Assembly: GCF_009905375.1 (NCBI RefSeq)
Contig: NC_133648.1
Coordinates: 307,784,565 to 307,848,564 of the forward strand
Source: Apium graveolens
Taxonomy: Eukaryota > Streptophyta > Magnoliopsida > Apiales > Apiaceae
Reading direction: 5' to 3'
Length of the DNA: 64,000 nt
The notes beneath the pieces were generated by a model that saw only the letters and a list, made by a program, of their open reading frames with translations, was not told the origin of the DNA and did not search any database. The stretch's first letter is position 1, and each line of letters starts with the position of its first letter. The position numbers and the translations under genes are program-made. Below, in pieces: positions 1-10,689 of the stretch.

Positions 1-3000
1 GAACCAGTTCTACAGCAGCTCATGGCCAATTTGGGGTATGAGAAGAGTTTGGCTAAGCTTGGACAGTTGAAACGAGCACATATCAGAAAGGAATTGAGCC
101 GACTGCATCACTAAAGCCTTCGGGAATAAGTGTTCCAACTTTGATGCCATTCCAATAATGAGTCAGCACATCGGGTATGCTATTATTAACCAAACTCATT
201 TTGACTTTGCAAGTGCTGTGTTAGGCTTTATTGGGGATAAGATGACAGAGGATAGAAATGTAGTTTACTTTGCTAGATTCTGTCAGCTTATATATACCTA
301 TTGTTGTGCTGATGACCCTCAACTAGCCAGTTCTTTATTTCCACCTTTTAAACTTGCAAAATGGGCTTTTAATGACTTGGTAAATGCTGACCTTAAGAAA
401 ACGGTGGTTAGACCTTTACAGATTCCTCAGTCTGTAAAACAGATCCTGGTAAATGCTGATCCTCAAACCTATAAATCTGTTTATCTTGATGTACAACCTA
501 CCACCACATCCCAAATACCACAACAACCATCAGAACATACCACTCATACATCTATACCTCAATCCTCTATCAGAACACATCTCAAACCTTCACAGATAGC
601 TCAACCTTCATCATCAGCACATACTGTGAAGCCTCCATCATCCAAGCCCAAGAGGACAAAGACTGTCCCTCAGACACCACAGAAGAGAAGGAGGATTGTT
701 CTGAGAGATGAGTCTGATAGTGAGGAACAGGTTTCTGCATTAGAACCTGTTAAAAAAAAAGCTGAGAAGGTCCCTTCTCAGAAGGATTCTGGAATTGGGG
801 GATCTAAGCTTCTCAAAAGGCTTAGAAGAATGACTTATGCTGAACCTCCCAAGGAATCCCCACCTTCAAAGAGATACAAGAAACAGAGAGCTAAAAGGCC
901 AGCTTCAGATGATGAGGAAGCAGCAGCTAATGAAGGAGATCAGGAATCTCTGATCTCAAAAGAACCAGAATTTATTGAAGCTACTGCATCTCCCTCTCCA
1001 TTGTCCCCAACTCAGGAAGCTGCTACAAACAAGGCAAACACACCATCTGTGTCTCCTGTACATGAACCTGTATCTCCTGTAGACCCAGGCACAAGTGCTG
1101 AAATTGATATTCACAACCTGGTTGTGCCTGAGGTTCTCTACTTAGAAGCTCCAACAACAATTAATCCATCAACAACACCTTTTACTGATGCTACTCAAAC
1201 TCCAGAATTGTCTACAACACCTTCTCTGCATCTAGATGCTGATGATCAGAATATAGGTGAGCATCAAGATATGGCTGTTGATCGGAACTTGGAAACAGAT
1301 CAGCACTTAGAGGATGATGTTGAAGCCTCAATTGCTTCTCATACTGTTGTTTTATCAGAAGATGTTGATTCTGTCAGTTCTGATGCTTCAAATGTTGATA
1401 CTACTGGTGATGCTGCTATAAATGAAGATGTTACTGCAGCCGGTCCTTCAGGACATGCACCTCAACAAACTGTTCATAAATCTGAACTAGTCAAGAAGTT
1501 TGTTACAAGAGCAGCACCAGTACCTTGGAGTGAAACTCCTAGAGGACAGGAGTGGAATAAGGAATGGAACTCAGTTACCTTTGTTCCATCTGAAAAGATT
1601 CTTGCTGAGCACTTGGCAAAAGCTGATGAAATGTTAATTAATGATGATTTCAAGACACAGCTTCGAGTCACTGCATTGAGTACTAGACTTCTTCAAGGTC
1701 TCCATTCAACAACTCATGCAGAGTTACATAAAATTCAGGAAGAATTGCTCAAGCAAGAAATGACTCAGAAAATTGATAAGAAAAAATTCTTCCAACCTAC
1801 CTTTGACAGAGTTGCTTACATTGAGAAGACCCAAGAGAAGCAACAGTCTCAGATTGATGATATTTTGAAAAGTCAAGCTTCTCAGCAATCTCAACTCGAT
1901 GAAATCCAAGCCTCAGTGGAATTACTTGTCTCTCTTTTCTTACCTACTGATGCCAAAAAGGGGGAGAAAGTAATTAAGTCCAAATGCAAAACTGTTAAGA
2001 CACTGAAGGGGAAGGATGATGAAAAAGATGACCAGGGAAACTCTGGAATGGGTGGAGGTCATGGTCAAGGTAGAAGTTTCTCATCAAGAAGAGCTGAAAT
2101 TACAAGTCACAGGACAAGTTCTGATGCTGGAAAAAGAATTACTTCTGCTACTGGTAAAAGGATAAGTTCTGATGAACTTTTGGATCTTGATGAAGAAATA
2201 TCAAGACAGCTATTTCTGAAAGAAAATCCAGGAATGGACTTTGAGAGTGTGATGGAAGAAGAAGCTAGACTTAAGTTAGAAAAATTCAAATCTAAATCTG
2301 AAGTTTCTGTTGGTAAAAAGAAACTTCCAAAGGCGAAAGGCATTGTGATAAAAGAAAGAACAAATCCTGAAGCAACCAAGGTTAAATCACAATTGCAGAT
2401 AGATCCAAGGTCCAAGGGCAAAGAGAAAGTTGGTGAACCTATCAAGGTTTATGTGCCTCCTGTGGATGAAGAAATTACTGTTGAAGATGCTGATCTTGCT
2501 CTGACTTCAAGAAAAATTTCTAAGACAACCTCTGACATGGCTCAAGTTGTTCAGAGTCAAGATATAGTTAGTTCTGATATCTCAAAGAAGAAAGTAACCT
2601 CTGACATAGCTCAAGTTAACTTGATATCAGAAGATAAATCAAAGGAAACCTCTGACATTGCTCATGTTAAACCTTCAAAGTTACTCCTACCAGGATTCAC
2701 CAAAGCTAAACAGACTCAACCTTTGAAGACTGCTGTAAGTGGTTTTGAAGCAAGAGTGGTTACTGGAAAGGAAGCAAGAGATAAATTTGGATTGGGTAGT
2801 GCTGATGAAAGAAGAATACATAACACAACCAATGATCCAACTTCCTTAAGTGAACCAGGTATTGGAGCAACTCCTGAAAGATTGAATCAACTAGAATCTG
2901 TACAGATGGTTTACCATACCTACTTGAGAGAACACATCTTGTTGTACTTCATGACAGATGGTAGGGTTTATCATATAAGGGAAAATTCCATTCCACTAAA

Positions 3001-3454
3001 GTATTTTGAAGAATTGGAACATGTATTATTCTTACTTCAAATGAATGACAAAATAACAGAAAGTGCTGCAAACTATTTGAAGAGTCAAATTCAGAGACAG
3101 AAAAGGCTTTATTTTATAAAGTCTGATAGCACATATCTTCCAAAGTACAGAGATCACAAGGGTGATATTGTTGAGATGAAGCCTAACTCTGCTAAGATTA
3201 TAACTACATTTCTGGGTTACAAGGCTGTGGAATTCAATCTTGAGTCTGACAAGGCATATTTGATCAGACTGGATCAGGACATAAGGAAAGCTAAAATTAA
3301 TGATCTCAGGGCTGCAATCTTTCAAACTGGTGAAGATTCTGCAGAACTTAAAGATGCTAAAAGGAGGATGATTGATGAACTCAGATATGCTGAGAGATGT
3401 TTGTTAAAGAATTATCTCAGAACAACTCCTGACATCAGAGAGATCAGAAAGTGA
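1..3454 (+). pseudogene. Sirevirus env-like ORF, copy 1, 5'-truncated
   Basis: This is the third ORF of a Sirevirus-type copia element, cut by the window start. It aligns along its length with the env-like ORF at 57.9-61.6 kb, from codons matching about residue 110 of that copy. The first about 95 bases are in another frame. A net 8-base deletion near 94-100, relative to the second copy, shifts the frame, and an in-frame stop follows at 112-114. Downstream, from the ATG at 158, the frame stays open for 1098 codons to the TGA at 3452. The protein has an N-terminal globular part (to about residue 115), a long Ser/Thr/Pro/Glu/Lys-rich middle with repeated TSD-containing words, and a charged helical C-terminus. 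No signal peptide or membrane segment is apparent. 'Env-like' refers to its position after pol; the function is unknown. The element lies upstream of its own PPT and 3' LTR. Confidence 0.8.
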
Positions 3455-3647
3455 AGCCAAGTCAAGATCTACAACTGCTCAAATTCTGATATGTATACAG
3501 ACTGAAGTTGTTATCAGAAGTTAAAGTTGGTAAAGTTTTAAGGACTGTAAGTTGTAGTTATCTAGTCAAATTCTCATGCATTTGTACTTAATGTTTTTGA
3601 CATCATCAAATATCTGTTAACTTGTATATTATGCTAATTTACAAGTT

Positions 3648-3656
3648 GGGGGAGAT
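3648..3656 (+). other. Polypurine tract of Sirevirus copy 1
   Basis: GGGGGAGAT lies immediately before the 3' LTR. It is the expected plus-strand primer site and is identical to the tract at 61791-61799 in the full-length copy. Confidence 0.85.
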
Positions 3657-4262
3657 TGTTAGATATATTTGATAATGTCATGTCTAATATGATTTATGTT
3701 TAGTTTTCAGATCTTACTTAAACAGGACATATCAGTACTTAACTGAAATCAGCACTTATACTGAAGTCAGAACTTAAGTCATCAGTACTTGAGGTTCAGG
3801 AGATATTTATCAGAAGATAATATCAGGACTTAAAGGAAACATTCAGATAAGGAAGGCAGCTGATTGAAAGGAAAAGAAGATCAAGACAAACGTAAGAGGA
3901 GATATGCATGAAGAAGGAATTTTATGAAGAATAGAATACTTGGAAGAAAAGATATCTGATTGATATATTTTAGGAAGCAGAATTATATTCCATATCAATT
4001 AGCGATTATCTTATAACTGTGTAGTATATAAACACAGATATAGGGTTTACACTAAAAGTGTTATCATTATCGAGAAGATTATTCATTGTAACCCTAGCAG
4101 CTCTCGTGATATTTGTTCATCACTGAGAGAGGACAGTTCCATACTGTAACATAATTTATTACTTTGAATAAAGTATGTTTTCTGTTACTTGTGTTATTAG
4201 AATTCGATTTGATTGTGCTATACACTGTATTCACCCCCCTCTACAATGTGTGTGACCTAACT
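3657..4262 (+). mobile_element. 3' LTR of Sirevirus copy 1
   Basis: This 606-bp LTR starts TGTTAGATAT and ends CCTAACT, where the complete element ends CCTAACA, so the terminal A is mutated. It aligns along its length with the 613-bp LTRs at 49125 and 61800 but has many substitutions and small indels, so this copy is older. A TATATAAA box at 4025-4032 and AATAAAG at 4167-4173 mark a likely promoter and polyadenylation region. The 5' LTR lies outside the window, so no target duplication can be tested. Confidence 0.88.
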
Positions 4263-4717
4263 ATACAGACTCTACGTAAGAGGAGAGTTTGTGAATATGA
4301 TTTTGATTGAAAAACTGAATAAGGAATAACGATGCAACAACTGCTTGGGAGGAGCTGTAAGTCAATAAATTGAAGGAAAAAGAATGAGCGAGGCTTTGGA
4401 TATGAATGAGACAACCATATTCATACTCAAGATGGCCAGTCTTTCATACTATATGGCATACAACACATGATTAGGTGGCGTCCAACCCGACTCTTCGTCA
4501 TTTCGACAAAGCGTCACACCACAACACTATCTGTCTCAATCAAGAATCAATAATTTGAGAAGAGAAACAATTCAGAAGGAATATAATAAATTTTCTTTCG
4601 TTTTCACCTCAAATGATTTATCAACAAAAGAAGCTCATACGTATTCAAGAATCAATAACAACATATGCCATCGTATTAGAGGAAAGAATGTCAGTGTTGA
4701 TCACCTTCCACGCTTCA
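4263..4717. other. Gene-free flank, probable internal remnant of a gypsy element
   Basis: No ORF was recognised. Removing the solo LTR at 4718-9221 joins this stretch to 9222-10674, which leads to a primer-binding site on the minus strand. It is therefore probably the degraded interior of that element. Confidence 0.35.
4713..4717. repeat. Target site duplication CTTCA, left
   Basis: CTTCA directly precedes the TG end of the solo LTR and matches 9222-9226 exactly. Confidence 0.8.
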
Positions 4718-4769
4718 TGTGACGCCCTCAATCTCGGGGTTAGGAAATGAGGACTCACACACCTCTATT

Positions 4770-5066
4770 CTAATAATTAAATATGCATAAACCCCGATTA
4801 ACTACTAACAGGATCAGCAGGATAAAGTATGAGACAAGATTACAACTACCAATCACAAAATATAACTTACAAACCCAAAATATTATTAAATAATCAATAT
4901 CGGTTCCGGCTGGAAACCGACAGATAACCCATTGTATCTTTATACACCTCTTTCTAGGCGCGAGCTCACTCATAACCTGTATTACCTGCTCTGGCAACTG
5001 GAAGCCCTCAATACGGTAGGGACCACCAGGTACGCTCTTACGAGCAGTGCGCCTAAGCCTGACCAT
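4770..5066 (-). CDS. Small basic ORF within the solo LTR, unrecognised
   Basis: 98 codons start with a very basic stretch (MVRLRRTARKSVPGG), continue through an amphipathic segment, and end in a hydrophobic AT-rich tail that may be untranslated or intronic. It lies about 3.2 kb downstream of the minus-strand TATA box of the same LTR. No family was recognised, and only the first 45 or so codons look protein-like. It could be a chance ORF or the end of a spliced LTR-encoded transcript. Confidence 0.25.
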   Translation of the reverse strand: MVRLRRTARKSVPGGPYRIEGFQLPEQVIQVMSELAPRKRCIKIQWVICRFPAGTDIDYLIIFWVCKLYFVIGSCNLVSYFILLILLVVNRGLCIFNY

Positions 5067-8000
5067 CTTCTTGCTTAACTGCCATGGTTAGATTAAGACA
5101 AAACAAATGAGTAGAAAACTCAGCAAGTAACTATATAGCAGTTCTACAATATCAAATCTCAATATACTTTGAACAAACTAGGGCATTCTACTTTAGTTAA
5201 TCTAGGTGGCAGATTTCCATATATTTATTTTTGTTTTCTTTGAGATAAGGAAAGGGTATCCGAAGAATAGTTGGGCTTTCAAGAAACAAGGCTCGAAACA
5301 GAACAAAAGCCGATATTCATCACAATTCATTATAGGATCAAAATGGATCTTTCGATAGAGGAAAGCAACAGTATTTCAAGATATAGAATCATTCGTATGA
5401 TCAACAATTTCAGGAATCAGGGTTCTGAGCTTTAAGCTCCACAATAACATAATCAACTCTTTTCAAAACAGTATAAACCATTTTCATTTCCAAAAATCAA
5501 TTTACTGAATAAAAGTTTCAGTTCCCTTTTTAAATAACCATTTAGAACCCTTGATTGGATCACTTATCTTTCCATTTCATTATATACGGGTGATCAGCCT
5601 GTATCGACCTCCATTCCGGTCTTTAAGGTACCATTCGGCATAATTTCAGCCTTAAATTGGACTAGTCCCACTAGCCTCTTACCATGACTGGACTAGTCCC
5701 ACTAGCCTCTTACGTCTCAATCCAATCCATCAGGAATTCATTTGGAAAATCTTGAGTTGGAAAACAATAGGTTTTCTAAAATTCATTTTATCATTACCAA
5801 GCCTTTGAAATCATTCGGACTCTTTCAAGTCGAAACTCATTCTTAATTCAGATTTTAAAGAAACAAAGTTCAGGGAGTGAATCAAAGATACGCAAGGAAC
5901 AATTCTCAAGATTTCTGTATCAAGGATAATAAGGTACTAAATTTGAAGGATCAGTAATAACTTAGGGATCATTAGGGCGATCAAGAGAAACAGGGTATCA
6001 TTAACAGAGTTATCCAAGATAATTAAAGGTTCAATATGATTCATGGCATTATAGGAAACTGGAACAGAAAGGCAGATTATCAAAGGGTGAAATTAATAGG
6101 ATTATCAATAACAGGTTATCAAGAACAAGGGTACTTCAAATCAATATCAGGGTTTCATAAAGCAAGGGTTTTATACTTTGACAGTTCAATACTCTACATG
6201 GTATGAACAACATTTCCTTTATAATCATTTACACAAGTAATCAGAGTTACTTGCCTGAAATTGCTTTCCTGAGGGTTGAACTACTGCCACCTAGTATACT
6301 TTTCCCTTTCCTAGCCCGAATGCCCTCACGCTCCGAATCTACAATAAAAACCAGAAATCTTAATTAGATTCCCAACTCTCGTTCCCAGAACGATCTCTCT
6401 ATACGATAACTCGATTATATCTTTGACTCGAACTATACGAGTATAGCTTATACAAATAAGCACACAACACATAGCACATAGCACAATCCTTTCTCGTAGT
6501 TTTTATATCCTTATATACCTAGCAATCAAAGCGTACTCGCTTGACCTAGGCTATTTCTCAAATCACACTAACACGACTCTTTTACGAGTACTAGACCCAT
6601 TTACAACCAAACATTTACGTGCATACTATCACTTATATCAATCGACTTAATTCCCTTTTCTTTTATTCCTTAATTCGAACCAAAACAACAATCCAATCAA
6701 GCAAAATCAAAGATTTTCACATATAACACTCAATCATTCTTTCAATTACCAAAATCAAGTTTTGACCTTTATTTCTTATGGCCTATTCGGCCTTATTGCA
6801 AATACCCACCATAAAATCAATCAAATACTCACTTTAATTCACATAAACACGTATCTCATTCAACAACCTTTAAAGAACCATTCTCCTTTCTTTTAATCAT
6901 AAAAATCCGAGCCATAATCCTACATATACAATCAAATTTCTCAAAAATCACACCATACAACTTTAGTTCTAGCATGATCCAACATTTAAACTAGCACCAT
7001 TTTTTTATTAACAAATTTCGAACATAAACACCACTCAATCATGGTCATGCAATCAAGTTCTCATTAGTCACTAAGATTTTTAGCAAAAATCAACTCAATT
7101 CTCTTTTTAAGCCTAAGACCCATTCGGGTTTATCAAGAAAACACACATGCAAAGATCAATCTTAACATGCAAAGTCTTATATCACATTTCCAACTTGTTT
7201 TAAACCTTAACTTAGTCATTTAACTCATTTTCATCAAGATTTCCGAAGCACAAAGCCAAACAACACCTAATGACTCAACTTTAATCAAATTATTCAATCA
7301 ACATGCATGCATTCACTTAATCACAAATCAATCTCTTCTAAACCCATTTTCTATTCGGCAAAAATTCAAAATTCACAATCCAAGAACCAAACAAGGACAT
7401 GCACATCTTGATCCTTTTTAAGACTAACATGCAATCACTTTTAGGCTATTCATACTTAGTGTTTACCAAGATTATCTCACAAAAAATCAATTTCCTTTCT
7501 TATTAACATAAAAATTCGAACCTAACTTAGCATGCACCAATAATTTCATTCATTTTCAAGCTAATAACAATCCATTATTACTTTAAACAAGTTTACTCAA
7601 ATCAAACAACTTTAAAGATTAAGTCCATTCGGCCTTTTTCAAAAACAAAACATGCAACTTGATATTCTTACTCCTTAAATCACAAATCATCCTATTTCTT
7701 AACATCAAATCATTAAATCATGCATTTAACCATAATCAACTTGATTTCCTTAAAAATAATAATGGACATTCGGCCTTATCAATCAAAACACCACATGCAA
7801 ACATAAAGAAGTGATCTTAAGGTTCTAGAACTCAGTTTTTAACATCATAGCTCACCACCGGTTCACCAGAGTTCATCACCGGTGGCGGTGGCTTCACGGT
7901 GGTGCCCTCATTCGAGGGTGTCCAACCATAAAAACCCCCGATTTCTTAACAAAGCCAATGCAACAACACCACATGCAATTTGATTTCAGCACGTTAATCA

Positions 8001-8149
8001 CAGAACATGAACTTATCAATCAAGCCCTCGGTTCTTGGCTCGAAACCGAACCCAACACACACACACACTACGGCATGCAAGCATAAACACACACATGCAC
8101 ACGAATTAAAGATCTTGTATGGATTAAGGATGAAGATTCATGGAGTGTT

Positions 8150-8262
8150 TCAAGGAATTAGAGAGGGAGAGGCAATATACCGAGAGAAATCAAAGAGAGA
8201 GAGAAAGAGAGTTGCCGAGAGAGAGAGAGAGTGAGAGTGAGAGAAAGAGAGAAAAGAGTGAG
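8150..8262. repeat. GA/CT-rich low-complexity tract
   Basis: GAGAGA-type repeats on the plus strand form a CT-rich leader just downstream of the minus-strand TATAAAA (8302-8308) of the solo LTR. Long ORFs across it are low-complexity artefacts. A short (CA)n run lies nearby at about 8056-8068. Confidence 0.7.
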
Positions 8263-9221
8263 TGCACGGCAAGAAGAAGAAAATGGGGGAAGGAAGGAGT
8301 GTTTTATACTCCACCAAACAAGGGTAAAATGGTAATCTAATAACCCCCTTTTTAATTTGCATTTTGTTTCTCTTTTTACTCAAGTGCAACGAAATCCAAA
8401 GTAAAAATATTTTTCTCTCGGGAAGATGAAATTGTCTTGAATAAAAATCTTTAACACGTAGGTCTCGAAATTAGCTTTTTATCCATTACTCATAATAAGA
8501 ATTTGAGCGAACGGTTGATTTTATATAAATTTTGCAAACTTACTTTAATAAATATATTTTCCTCATAAAATCGATTTAAAAATGCAAGGTCCAACAATTA
8601 AATTCACTTATTATTTTTAAAAAGTCTCTAGGACCTCTATGAAGATAACAGAACAAATCCCATGTTTTTATCCATCTCAGATGATTTTATAAAAATGCAC
8701 GAAGGTTAATTAAACCTTTACTTAAATCACATAATTCCTTTAAAATTCACAAAATTGACACAGAACATATAGTCATGCACACAGTCAAGCAATCACACGC
8801 ATATAGTCACATAATGACTCAGGTCTGATCATAGAATATATCACTCTTAAATCTTTATCCTCTTTTACGCGTACCGGGTCACGTTCAGCCTGACGGCCCG
8901 ACGCTCAGCGTTTCGATTACGCTTCTCATTATCTTTGCCAATCAACACGTCTCTTAAGACGAAATAATTTATTCATTCACTTCACAAATAATTCACATTT
9001 TATATTATTAAATTTTCATACTAGGATGAGTTCCGTTCTACCCGACGGCTCGAAACCACAGCTCGACTTCTAAGCTGACTCTTTAAATTGGAACGTTTTT
9101 ATTCACGCTCCTTAACTCTAGTATACAGATAAGACAAATAATCAACACTTAATCACATAATCTCATCACATAACACATACTTTACTTTCTTAATTACGAC
9201 GCAAAATTCTCGGTCGTTACA

Positions 9222-9226
9222 CTTCA
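9222..9226. repeat. Target site duplication CTTCA, right
   Basis: This is an exact match to 4713-4717, directly after the CA end of the solo LTR. Confidence 0.8.
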
Positions 9227-10674
9227 CCTACGTATGCCTTCCGGAATCATTCGAATGAAAGATTCACAATTTAGGTCACATTATAACTTCGGAATGTCGT
9301 CTGAAAATGCCTCCACATTAAATGCTTTGATGATTTGATCATAATTGCGCTCCCCCGAAATTTATAGTCATTTCTTTCGATTTCATCTATGCCGCGTAGA
9401 ATAACCGTCGATCACGTAATGCCTCAACTTTGTCGATAAAAAGACGATTCTTCTCCAGTCATATGGAAGATTCTTCCATTTCCCTCAATTACACTCTGTC
9501 TATTCGAATCACGAATTTTGTTAAATTGTTATAATTTTATAAATTGGGTAAATAATGTTTTAACATGTTGATTCAATCATTAATATTATTAAACAAAGTT
9601 TACTTTCGTCTTTCACGAAAACTTTAAACTTCCTTCCTGGTTAATGGGTTTACTTGGTCCTCCAAATTAACAACACTGAGTCTAGATCCATTATCATTTT
9701 AGGTCATTTTCTTTTTATAATAACAAGAACTTAAATAGTAATTCAACAACCAAATTGTAAAACTCATTTCATGCAAAAATCTTCTGAAAGTTGATTAAGA
9801 AAATCTTTTTCGAAATCTCATTTTAAAATTTTGAAAATCAAATATTTGGCCGTCATTACTATATAAGTCACTTGCTATTCTTATGATCCATTAATGAGAT
9901 ATCTAATTAAAGGAATGCCCATGTACGGGTCTTTCCACTTCGGTATGTTTTCTACTTCTCCTTGAATTCTGTTCATATTTATTAGTCGACGAAACTTTGA
10001 GGTACCGTTGTATACCATTTTATTCGAAATTCTACCATAATGCTTACATCTGGTACTATCTTTGACATTCTTGTCATCGTCCTTGACGTTATGCTTACAA
10101 CCACGCAGGCGATTTGACGTTCTGTCTATAGATAGGGTCACACCTTCTTGCTAGTCTTATCTATATCTAGTAAGGTAAATATCATTCCTTGCGCAGCTCC
10201 CGATAAGTGATAAGAATCTTCTCGCAACGGTGGTGCCTTCAAAACGTGCAACGTTGGTTCTTCATCAGCTTCCATCAACTGGTTGCCTTCGGCGTGGAGC
10301 TCGTTCTACTACCTAATTCCAAGTTAAATCGTACCAAAGCTCACCTAGCCTCTCTTACACGAAGCTCTAACAAGAATCAATTGCATTTTTCCTTAAATCA
10401 CCTGAAAAATAGGGTAACATACCCAATCTCCGTCGATCTGTCGATTCCTCATTATTGTAGGATCTGAGAACTCAATATACCTATAGCGTTGCGATATTCG
10501 CCTTACACTTTTCTCGACAACATCCTATCTTACCAGTTCCATATCGGATCTACTGTCCCTAATTCGCCCTCAACTTAACTTAACATGAGCCTGCCTAAAT
10601 TTTTCCTATCTTATACGACTTATCATTCCTATCTTACTCTCACCTATTCTTATTTCAGTGACTAATAACCTGTA
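9227..10674 (-). other. Degraded internal region of a gypsy-type element
   Basis: No recognisable gag or pol domain was found on either strand. ORFs here are short (at most 86 codons) and unlike known proteins. The stretch lies between the solo LTR and a primer-binding-site signal, and reads on the minus strand as the leader side of an LTR element. Confidence 0.35.
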
Positions 10675-10686
10675 GCTCTGATGCCA
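10675..10686 (-). other. Probable primer-binding site (tRNA-iMet type)
   Basis: On the minus strand this reads TGGCATCAGAGC, one base from the TGGTATCAGAGC complementary to initiator-Met tRNA. It lies 3 bases after an LTR-like end (TTACA), the normal spacing in plant LTR retrotransposons. Confidence 0.6.
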
Positions 10687-10689
10687 ACT

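Larger units (their letters stand above)
4718..9221 (-). mobile_element. Solo LTR, about 4.5 kb, Ty3/gypsy Tekay-like
   Basis: The segment runs from TGTGACGCCC to CGTTACA and is flanked by the 5-bp duplication CTTCA, as expected of an LTR element. Read on the minus strand it starts TGTAACGACC, a start resembling long LTRs of Tekay/Del chromoviruses. No gag or pol coding was found, and no second LTR lies inside it, so a solo LTR left by recombination is the simplest reading. A minus-strand TATAAAA (8302-8308) followed by a CT-rich leader marks a likely promoter. A small minus-strand ORF lies near its 3' end (4770-5066). A non-autonomous element without long terminal repeats remains possible. 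Confidence 0.72.

Noticed and set aside
8007..8389. Overlapping ORFs on both strands
   Set aside because: They are products of a GA/CT-rich low-complexity leader in the LTR and lack protein-like composition.
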